From: Verrucomicrobiales bacterium
Lineage (GTDB): Bacteria > Verrucomicrobiota > Verrucomicrobiia > Limisphaerales > F1-80-MAGS106
Direction of reading: 5' to 3'
Length of the DNA: 12,979 nt
Assembly (NCBI GenBank): GCA_947487925.1
Contig: CANLCA010000022.1
Coordinates: 1-12,979 of the forward strand
Position 1 is the first letter of the stretch, and each line of letters opens with the position of its first letter. The position numbers and the translations under genes were made by a program. The notes under the pieces are model-generated. The model ran no database searches and was not told the DNA's origin. It worked only from the letters and a program-made list of their open reading frames with translations. Below, one piece after another: positions 8,401 to 12,979 of this stretch.

Positions 8401-8877
8401 GGGTGGGGGGGCTTGGATGAGTCTTCCACGCAGGTTGATGCGAAGGCCATTGACAGCGGCCACGAGCAGGTCCGCCACGAAATGAACAACCCCTCCTTCA
8501 AACCTTTTTATATGTTCAGCAATCTGGCGATGCCCGACTTGAAGAAGGCCCTCAGGATCGCCACCCGCCGTCAAGCCGCGATGGACCAGGGCTACCTGGC
8601 TTGCGCGTTGCGGCAATTTCAGACGGCTCGAGGGGAATACCCGGAAACCTTGGATGAGCTGGTCCCCTCATTTGCCTCTCGCATCCCAACGGATCTTTTC
8701 GACGGCAAACCCCTCCGTTACGAACGGCTCGCCCCGGATCGGTTCCGGCTCTATTCCATCGGCTGGAATTCCAGGGATGACGGTGGCGAGCCGGAGAAAG
8801 AAAGAGTCGAGTCAAATCGATGGAAAGCCGACCAAGGCGACTGGGTTTGGGGATCAACCCCTGAGTCTGGAAACTGA
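5461..8877 (+). CDS. Membrane Ser/Thr protein kinase with zinc ribbon, about nine TM helices and C-terminal exported domain
   Basis: This is a 1138-residue protein. Cys9, Cys12, Cys30 and Cys33 form an N-terminal zinc ribbon. A Hanks/PknB-type kinase domain spans about residues 75-340: glycine loop IGRGGMGVVY (81-90), Lys104 in VAVK, Glu123 of helix C, HRDLKPHN (195-202, catalytic Asp197), DFG (215-217), and GSPNYMPPEQ as activation/P+1 segment. These residues predict an active kinase. In helix F the usual DVYALG reads DVYALD (Asp263). Hydrophobic helices lie near 362-383, 406-426, 447-468, 478-505, 536-562, 569-591, 598-618, 626-646 and 664-682. An odd number would put the C-terminus outside. 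The last 450 residues end with a PVC-type module: YPETLDELVP, LFDGKPLRY, LYSIGWNSRDDGG and GDWVW. There is no Shine-Dalgarno site. The partner sigma factor is directly upstream. A sensor-kinase role is inferred. Confidence 0.93.
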   Translation: MNTSTNATCPKCGAAMAPQTKDPSALRGLCSKCLSLVAFGSEIDSDPTIMSLASEPGSAATEPALASRVRYFGDYELEDEIGRGGMGVVYRAKQISLNRTVAVKMILAGPFAGSAQRQRFQNEAEAAAHLRHPNIVAIHEVGEHDGRGYFSMDYIEGRSLAEVFRSGKMNAGEAATLVRTLADAVHYAHQRGTLHRDLKPHNVLVSGDGAPHILDFGLARQIDGGTDLTRTGDVMGSPNYMPPEQAQGQLSELGPPTDVYALDAILYEALAGRTPFKGETVTEVLRQVIEQDPAPPSRWNPNIPSDLETICLKCLEKRPERRYHSARALSDDLQRFLNVEPILAKPAGNLRKTWSWFQQNPWSFAAACGLMVLALACLAYGLWEKSRHLAWHLRAAKDSARPLSESPALLFLKLLPGVCYLLYFAGKSFRKVHRDRLEGRTHVSDMSLIRYASFGAAGTAFGVGYLLLQIRHWAWSESMSYLISVELVGVLAALPLIWMGFRMIWEGVGMHDTSRFRGIVDQSLAKEVASEWSRWPLLKLVAFALWLPFAVGSTALCVALWAFKSTVPEFASGALGILLCVGFSLWTFRVFRERRRLLTNVFLPFCLGLSLSAIGAVAWNLEMVSSIFGYSIMSFLVVAPGLMLFPRLCAGSSTTQGRFPVNPWLDAAVGVATVAVLLALFHGVENWRGRRVLDRSLADLTRSRVSLDSERATQAQVADTDNTMAQPYMRRYFVGTQDSRRNREVFPPIQILRSLADQTLTVSALQKLEKASLQRILTSYASYQTDFDQLEAALAKPFCELRSFSRDLLEMPIPNFASFRTAAEAYAALARVQLVIGEPAMALKNLETLWKLRQAVECNRPLPLVAAMSQVAISGLGIQVIEESLVAELWQERSIQFLQKLCADADVLGSVSFSMRQGECAALVDFFRYRFEKLGWLSVFSTDPVEKLSWMDRHSLVDLIIPKGWMDQNCANYIRLTRAGGWGGLDESSTQVDAKAIDSGHEQVRHEMNNPSFKPFYMFSNLAMPDLKKALRIATRRQAAMDQGYLACALRQFQTARGEYPETLDELVPSFASRIPTDLFDGKPLRYERLAPDRFRLYSIGWNSRDDGGEPEKERVESNRWKADQGDWVWGSTPESGN

Positions 8878-9297
8878 CCTTCAGTCTTGAACCCCCATCC
8901 ATCCATCTTCTGTCGGGTTAAATCGATCAAGTCCCCAAAAATCTGGCTCGCCCCGATCACTCCGACCACACTGTCGGCCCGTCCGCTCACCAATTGGTAA
9001 CCTTAAAACGGCAGCTGCATTCGAGGAAAGAAGGGAAACCGCAGATGGACACAGATGACATGGACACCAAAACCGGTCGTGTAGAACGTTTTCTATCCTT
9101 GGTTAAAAGGCTTGGCGGTTAAATCCGGGTTCGGCGGGAGCCTCACTCCACTCTGCGGGGAAATGGGGCTTTTTTTCGCCCGTAGTCGCCAGCGCGATGC
9201 CAGGATTCGCGCTCGCCGCCAAACAACCACACCCAACAATTTGAAAACCCCCTGGGCAGCGAAAACACCTACCCCTGTCCCTCTACGTTCTAGTCCC
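8878..9297. other. Convergent intergenic region after the kinase gene
   Basis: No gene is supported in these 420 bases between the ends of the kinase gene and the minus-strand 9298 gene. I see small palindromes (ACCAATTGGT at 8989-8998; CCGAC/GTCGG at 8962-8977 with a 6-base loop; ACTGA/TCAGT at 8873-8885 across the kinase stop), none followed by a T-tract. A T7 run at about 9171-9177 is preceded only by a poor stem. The 10-base-period repeat at 9040-9068 is the notable element. No good intrinsic terminator was found for either convergent gene. Confidence 0.55.
9040..9068. repeat. Short repeat cluster with 10-base period (CGCAGATGGA, CACAGATGAC)
   Basis: CGCAGATGGA at 9040-9049 is followed directly by CACAGATGAC at 9050-9059 and then ATGGACACC from 9060. 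The CAGATG core recurs with a period of exactly 10. From memory, similar 'CGCAGATGGACACAGATG' type words occur dispersed in many PVC, acidobacterial and other genomes. It resembles the clusters at 5335 and 10428 in its phasing, although the core word differs. Confidence 0.5.
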
Positions 9298-10323
9298 TTA
9301 TGGTTTTGGTTGTTTATTTAGTTTTCCGGGGTGGCGCGACAGGGCTTGGCGGGCGTGGGCATCATCCGGCTCGAGTGGCCATGGCGTGTAGGCAGCGCGC
9401 ATGACAAGTTGATAGCGTTGATCAACACGGCATTGTGGAATCGCCCATTGGAAATCCCACGCGGGGCAGCCGTTGCCGCCGCCACTGGGTGATTGCGTCA
9501 ATCGCACTCCATCCCGCGCGCGGAAGAACTGTGCCAACGCCATGCCGCGGCAAAGCCCGTAATACCAAGGCTCGGAGTAACGATGCCCGGAGAAACCAAA
9601 CGGCAATTCCAGCGGGAATGGTTCGGTGTGCGGAAAATCCCGATGGTCCAGGAGTGCTCGGTGCGTGGCGTTCGCACCATGTTTGGGTGTGACGCCGCGG
9701 ATCCATCGTCCAGCGCCAGTTTCTCCTTCGGTTTGCCCGAGGAAATGGATATCCAGTGACTCGGGCCGGTCAATATAGCTGGCCCAAAAAAACAGCAGAT
9801 AGCCATTTGCCCAAGTCGCACGGCGCGGAATGCATTCGAACGTCATTTCGATTGCGCCATCCGAGCGTAACTCGAATCGATGGCAACTCTCAACGCCGTA
9901 GTACGGCGTGGGCGCCTGGTAAAGCTCCGCCACATGATCGTTGACCACCCGCAATTGCATGGGGAAGTTGCGCGGCTCGAACAGGACTTTTCGCTCCTGA
10001 GTTGTGCCATCAATGATGTGTTCAAAATTCAGTCCGGCGTAAGACGGCACGAACAGATTGCGCCGCTGGCGAGAGTGCTTGAGCGATGCCAGCCCGCTGT
10101 AACCCGCGCGGTGACCGGGCAACACGGAATCATCCACGGCGCGATGGTCAACCACGACCGCTTCGATCTCCCCGCGCTTGAGCACGACGTAAGGCAATTC
10201 AGGGGTGGTGTAACGAATGCGCGCGTTCGAGAGAGAGGTCCGCGGCGGCGGTTCCGCTCCGGAAAGTGCGTGGCTTGAACTCAGGTTTAAGCCAATCAGG
10301 AGAGCAAAGATCCTGGAATTCAT
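9298..10323 (-). CDS. Secreted protein of unknown function, PVC-type beta-rich family
   Basis: This protein has 341 residues from the ATG at 10323. The frame is open to 10377, but the stretch upstream is polar, while starting at MNSR gives a clean signal peptide (RIFALLIGLNLSSSHALSGA, cleavage near AEPPP). ATGs at 10332 and 10350 are alternatives and none has a Shine-Dalgarno site. The mature part is rich in predicted beta strands, with many aromatic and conserved-looking runs: TPYYGVES, FFWASYIDRPESLDIHFLG (about 158-176), SEPWYYG (230-236) and SPSGGGNGCPAWDFQW (from 268). I recognise this as the style of a hypothetical secreted family of Verrucomicrobia and Planctomycetes, possibly with a galactose-mutarotase-like fold, but cannot name a substrate or reaction. 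It stands alone: it is convergent with the kinase gene and lies more than 600 bases from the upstream phosphoesterase on the same strand. Confidence 0.8.
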   Translation of the reverse strand: MNSRIFALLIGLNLSSSHALSGAEPPPRTSLSNARIRYTTPELPYVVLKRGEIEAVVVDHRAVDDSVLPGHRAGYSGLASLKHSRQRRNLFVPSYAGLNFEHIIDGTTQERKVLFEPRNFPMQLRVVNDHVAELYQAPTPYYGVESCHRFELRSDGAIEMTFECIPRRATWANGYLLFFWASYIDRPESLDIHFLGQTEGETGAGRWIRGVTPKHGANATHRALLDHRDFPHTEPFPLELPFGFSGHRYSEPWYYGLCRGMALAQFFRARDGVRLTQSPSGGGNGCPAWDFQWAIPQCRVDQRYQLVMRAAYTPWPLEPDDAHARQALSRHPGKLNKQPKP

Positions 10324-10425
10324 TTCTGGCATGTTGGTGATCGTTCCCATTCTGCGAGAGGCGTGAGAGTCTGGCAAGACTTCGCGAGCCGTTCTAGAAT
10401 CCTTGAACTTAACAACGGAAGTTGA

Positions 10426-10565
10426 ACCACTAATTTTCGCTAAGTGACACTAATGTTGAAGAATTTACTCTGACTGAGCACCTCACCCATACAGTGAACC
10501 GGCGTCCCGATCGTTATTTTCCACATCTTGTTGTATGAGTGATGATTAGCGAAGATTAGTGGTTT
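10426..10565. repeat. Inverted pair of 10-base-period repeats (CACTAAT/CGCTAA words)
   Basis: The left arm, 10426-10443, reads ACCACTAATTTTCGCTAA. The right arm, 10546-10563, is its reverse complement with a single mismatch (17 of 18). In the left arm the words CACTAAT, CGCTAAG and CACTAAT start at 10428, 10438 and 10448, a strict 10-base period. Read on the minus strand, the right arm has CACTAATCTT, CGCTAATCAT and CACTC at the same period. About 100 bases lie between the arms. It sits about 100 bases upstream of the 9298-10323 gene start, so it could lie in that gene's promoter region. Confidence 0.65.
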
Positions 10566-10806
10566 CTCAGCTGCTTTTTCTAGGTTGAATGCCAAATCAG
10601 GAAGTTTCTTGGTAATTGTCCCGCGTAAGAGTGAGAATGCGAGTCACTGAGATGTGCCTCAACGCAAGATTATGCCGCTGTTTCGGTTGACCAATCGGGT
10701 GCTTCGAATCGTCGCCATTTCGACTTTGGTTCCTTATCGTTTTCCCAGCGCTCTTTCTTGTTTCAATCCTTCTCCAACATCTTCACACCACACAATAGAG
10801 AGGGCT

Positions 10807-10890
10807 AACGCTCAAGATGGCATTCAGCGTCTTGCCTTCCGTTGTTGCGACGAAGGCCAGGTGGCTGCCGTCCGGCAAGATCGCTGGATC
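10807..10890 (-). pseudogene. Possible 28-residue remnant of a beta-propeller-like coding sequence
   Basis: Read on the minus strand, in the same frame as the phosphoesterase but after its TAA stop, 10890-10807 encodes DPAILPDGSHLAFVATTEGK followed by TLNAILSV. The word pattern DPA-LPDGSHLAFVAT resembles a blade of BNR/sialidase-like or PD40/TolB-like beta-propellers. No start codon, no further blade and no signal peptide surround it; the frame ends at a TGA near 10783. This could be the relic of a gene once located here, or chance. Confidence 0.25.
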
Positions 10891-10935
10891 ACGAACAGAC
10901 GGGCGGTTTCGTGCGCGACCGGTTCGTGGAGCGGA

Positions 10936-12528
10936 TTACTTCACCGTGATGACTCGCTCAGCGGTGTGGCGGTCGCCATTAATATCCGTCGCGCGAACAG
11001 ACAGCGCATGGACTCCAGGCTTGGTTTGCTCGGGCAGTTTGCCCTTCCACAAATGAGGCGACTTGATGGGCGCCGAGAGCTGACGGTACGGCGCCGCGGG
11101 TTTCTCGGGCTCACGCTTTCTGGCGGCCACATACGACGGATCTTCCTCCAACACTTTGTCGAGCCGCTTCCAACTTCCCCTTCCATTCCATCGAACCTCC
11201 ACCACCGACTTTTCGTACCCATTGAAAACATTGACATAAACGTCGGTCGCTGAGGAATCCGAGGCGAGAATGGATTCGGGAGCCATGATGTTCATTTGGT
11301 AATCGGCGGGGCGCCGCGAGGCTTTGAAATCAACTTTTACTCCCCGATCTTTGAAAGTGAGGACGGCATAACCGTTCGGTGCGCCGTCACGCATCGTCGT
11401 ATGAGGGATACCGAGTTCATCTGGTACGCCCGTGAACCAGCTTCCGCAGACCGTCACGGTGACGATATGATGGTGTGGTTCCGGGCCAAGCCATCCGTCT
11501 TCGCGCTTGATAAGCCGGTGCTCCTGCCAGTGTGTGTGCCCTGAAATCGAAACGCAGTAGGGCCGTTTCTCAATCAAACGGTAAAGGCTCTCCTTGTTCG
11601 TCAAGTCGTTCAGCGGAATGTGCATCATCAAGACGACGAGTTGCTCCTTGGCGGTCGTCGCAAGGTCGTTTTTGAGCCATTCCAATTGAGTTTGTGTGAT
11701 TCCACCCTTGTAACCGCCAGTGCCTGCACGGTTCGTCGCCCCACCCCAAATCACGTCGTCCAAAGCGACGAAATGCACGGGACCGTAGTCGAAGGAATAA
11801 TAGTTCGGTCCGTAAATCCGGCTCCACGTTTCGTCTGAATCCTGATCTCCCGCCACGTCGTAGTTCATGTCATGATTGCCGATCACGTTCCACCAAGGAA
11901 CTCCGATCAGAGCGATGGTCGCGTTCAAGGGTTCCATGACGGAGAGATCGTCGAAAACCACATCACCCAAAGTGACGCCAAATCTGGCTGCGGTTTTCCC
12001 AGCGAGTTCTTCAACCGTGTCGTGGGCAATGTATTCCACTTCGAGCAGATCCCGTGGCTGTGTGTCCCCAAAGAACAGAGCCTGAAAAGTGTCCGGTTCA
12101 GATTGCTTGAAGAGCGGGAAATCGATGGAAGCGGGGAGGGGGCCGGTCGGCTTCACGCCGCCATATTTGACTGGCGGCGAACCGGAGGGTTTGTGAACGT
12201 AATAAAACTGAGGCAAGCCGTGTTGGTTGGTGGGTGTCATCCATCCTTTTGGCTTCACAACAAAGAATGTCGAATCTTCCGTCGACAGCAGCTTCCAGCG
12301 TCCCTGAGAATCGGTCCTGACAACGTCGCGCTGATTTGAAACGCGGACTCCAGGAAGTCCGGGCTCGTTGCGATCGCGCAGGCCATTTCTATTTTTGTCG
12401 TGGAAAACCGTTCCGACGGCGTGGGGGGCCGCGTTCGAAATCCAAGAAGAATCCGAGAACAGAGTGAGAAACAACGGCAGCCGAGCCATTAGCTGGATGA
12501 TCGGCCTCGGGAATGATAATTTTTTCAT
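10936..12528 (-). CDS. Secreted calcineurin-like metallophosphoesterase (MetallophosN-Metallophos-MetallophosC)
   Basis: This protein has 530 residues from the ATG at 12528. The frame extends to 12657, but the added 43 residues are uncharacteristic, whereas MKKLSFPRPIIQLMARLPLF begins a good signal peptide cut near SNAAPHA. Residues about 38-125 form a prealbumin/SdrD-B-like domain starting VGTVFHDKNRNGLRD with a Ca-site-like Asp/Asn loop. The catalytic core follows, with the metal ligands of the family: GDTQ (Asp155), GDVVFD (Asp189), GNHD (217-220), MMHIPL (His303) and GHTH (330-333). The first motif is DxQ instead of the textbook DxH, a variant I associate with this secreted subfamily. The C-terminal third is the beta-rich MetallophosC region ending ERVITVK. 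The substrate is unknown; phosphate-ester or phosphodiester hydrolysis in the periplasm or outside is inferred. It is probably transcribed alone: the spacers on both sides are more than 360 bases. Confidence 0.93.
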   Translation of the reverse strand: MKKLSFPRPIIQLMARLPLFLTLFSDSSWISNAAPHAVGTVFHDKNRNGLRDRNEPGLPGVRVSNQRDVVRTDSQGRWKLLSTEDSTFFVVKPKGWMTPTNQHGLPQFYYVHKPSGSPPVKYGGVKPTGPLPASIDFPLFKQSEPDTFQALFFGDTQPRDLLEVEYIAHDTVEELAGKTAARFGVTLGDVVFDDLSVMEPLNATIALIGVPWWNVIGNHDMNYDVAGDQDSDETWSRIYGPNYYSFDYGPVHFVALDDVIWGGATNRAGTGGYKGGITQTQLEWLKNDLATTAKEQLVVLMMHIPLNDLTNKESLYRLIEKRPYCVSISGHTHWQEHRLIKREDGWLGPEPHHHIVTVTVCGSWFTGVPDELGIPHTTMRDGAPNGYAVLTFKDRGVKVDFKASRRPADYQMNIMAPESILASDSSATDVYVNVFNGYEKSVVEVRWNGRGSWKRLDKVLEEDPSYVAARKREPEKPAAPYRQLSAPIKSPHLWKGKLPEQTKPGVHALSVRATDINGDRHTAERVITVK

Positions 12529-12712
12529 GATTGGCGATCCGAAGAGTAATAAACTTTCGAGCCACGCCAAGCCCCGATTCTCTGAATAATCCTTCAAATG
12601 GCAGTTGCCCAAGGCGAATCTTCGCAAGATCCTGGCGATACAATCTTTCCGAACCACTCACAAGATCCACAAGGGATAAGCCTATCTAAGCGCCATTCTG
12701 ATCTGAGCCTGC

Positions 12713-12724
12713 TTGATCGATCAA
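12713..12724. promoter_or_regulatory. 12-base perfect palindrome, possible operator
   Basis: TTGATCGATCAA is its own reverse complement and lies about 185 bases upstream of the phosphoesterase ATG, between a candidate promoter and the gene. Dyad symmetry of this length in a promoter spacer fits a regulator binding site, but no regulator is encoded nearby. Confidence 0.3.
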
Positions 12725-12750
12725 ATGCTCGAAGCCAAGTAGGTGGCCCA

Positions 12751-12778
12751 GTTATTTCTGATAAATTAATTATCTCAA
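12751..12778 (-). promoter_or_regulatory. Possible promoter for the phosphoesterase gene
   Basis: On the minus strand TTGAGA (12778-12773, five of six to TTGACA) and AATAAC (12756-12751, four of six to TATAAT) are 16 bases apart in the most AT-rich stretch of the spacer. The start codon lies more than 220 bases downstream, implying a long leader that would contain the 12-base palindrome. This is a weak candidate. Confidence 0.2.
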
Positions 12779-12811
12779 ACATTCATTGCGAAAAAGCCAC
12801 GAATCCAGATC

Positions 12812-12833
12812 CCAGTGAGTCCCTCATCACTGG
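12812..12833 (-). terminator. Possible hairpin terminator of the upstream minus-strand gene
   Basis: CCAGTGA (12812-12818) and TCACTGG (12827-12833) pair perfectly with an 8-base loop. Read on the minus strand, the hairpin lies about 60 bases after the stop of the partial gene at the right edge, and a T5 run follows about 16 bases after the stem. The gap before the T-run is too long for a textbook intrinsic terminator, so the call is tentative. Confidence 0.3.
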
Positions 12834-12891
12834 ATGCAGGCCGTCCGCCCAATTTACAGTTTGCCGTGCTCTGGGAGAGCTGGGCGACCGT

Positions 12892-12979
12892 CTAATGCTT
12901 CGCGGGTTTCGAAGAGGGAGACCCCAGCATGACACGGTCCGTATAAGCGATGCCCAGCGCGGAAAGGATGAAAACGCCG
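12892..12979 (-). CDS. C-terminal end of a membrane protein (partial, runs off the right edge)
   Basis: Reading the minus strand from the window edge, one frame stays open for 28 codons and ends at a TAG (12894-12892). It encodes GVFILSALGIAYTDRVML and then GSPSSKPAKH. The hydrophobic stretch followed by a short charged tail looks like the last transmembrane helix and cytoplasmic tail of a transporter-like protein. The other frames here are not as protein-like. The family cannot be named from this fragment; a solute symporter or MFS-type protein is possible. It is oriented with, and upstream of, the phosphoesterase gene, with a spacer of 363 bases. Confidence 0.5.
   Translation of the reverse strand, partial: GVFILSALGIAYTDRVMLGSPSSKPAKH

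Larger units (their letters stand above)
10324..10935. other. Intergenic region with phased repeats and a possible coding remnant
   Basis: This spacer of about 610 bases separates the phosphoesterase stop from the start of the secreted protein, both on the minus strand. It contains the inverted pair of 10-base-period repeats (10426-10565) and a short coding-like remnant (10807-10890), both listed separately. Between 10566 and 10800 I see nothing that I can support. The plus-strand frame 10654-11253 runs antisense through the phosphoesterase and is rejected as a gene. Confidence 0.55.
12529..12891. other. Intergenic region upstream of the phosphoesterase
   Basis: No gene is supported in these 363 bases. 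The DNA from 12751 to 12780 is AT-rich and is the best place for the phosphoesterase promoter. A 12-base palindrome at 12713-12724 and a 7-base hairpin at 12812-12833 are listed separately. The remainder shows nothing I can name. Confidence 0.55.

Noticed and set aside
9165..9185. T7 run as an intrinsic terminator
   Set aside because: The preceding GC-rich stretch has no stable stem ending directly at the T-run; only a 4-base GGGC/GCCC pairing enclosing the T-run is possible.
10654..11253. 199-codon plus-strand frame
   Set aside because: Half of it is antisense to the phosphoesterase C-terminal domain. It has a basic, low-complexity translation with no recognisable motif.
10936..12528. Missing His in the first phosphoesterase motif (DxQ instead of DxH) as evidence of inactivity
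   Set aside because: The remaining metal ligands are intact, and DxQ is, to my knowledge, common in the secreted MetallophosN/MetallophosC subfamily.

Overview
The window reads as chromosomal DNA from a Verrucomicrobiota bacterium, most likely of the Pedosphaera/Limisphaera type. The evidence is family-level. It has an FTLIEL prepilin with a C-terminal H-X9-DG motif, and secreted proteins built from Ig-like and jelly-roll modules ending in an aromatic 'RYFRLRKP' tail. It also has an ECF-like sigma factor beside a zinc-ribbon Ser/Thr kinase, and few recognisable Shine-Dalgarno sites. No rRNA, tRNA, CRISPR array or transposase was seen.

Layout. Bases 1-456 hold no convincing gene but contain two perfect inverted repeats. 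Bases 457-3974 (minus strand) are a compact three-gene operon: a type II/IV-like prepilin, a 175-residue single-pass membrane protein, and a 699-residue secreted multidomain protein with a tandemly duplicated N-terminal SKICH-like module. A 534-base divergent spacer (3975-4508) with two abutting hairpins separates it from a plus-strand pair: an ECF-like sigma factor (4509-5246) and a 1138-residue Ser/Thr kinase (5461-8877). The kinase carries a zinc ribbon, about nine membrane helices and a large C-terminal, probably exported, domain. Two minus-strand genes follow: an unknown secreted protein (9298-10323) and a calcineurin-like phosphoesterase with MetallophosN/Metallophos/MetallophosC architecture (10936-12528). 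The last 88 bases carry the C-terminus of another minus-strand membrane protein.

How the parts may work together. The sigma-kinase pair looks like a signal-transduction cassette in which an exported sensor domain could control an N-terminal cytoplasmic kinase, and through it transcription by the neighbouring sigma factor. This is inference. The prepilin operon and the two other exported proteins suggest investment in the cell surface and periplasm.

The most unusual DNA-level signal is a family of short repeats with an exact 10-base period, found in three separate intergenic spacers. One of these occurrences is an 18-base inverted pair. The most unusual protein-level signal is the fusion of a kinase to a polytopic membrane region and a PVC-type C-terminal domain.
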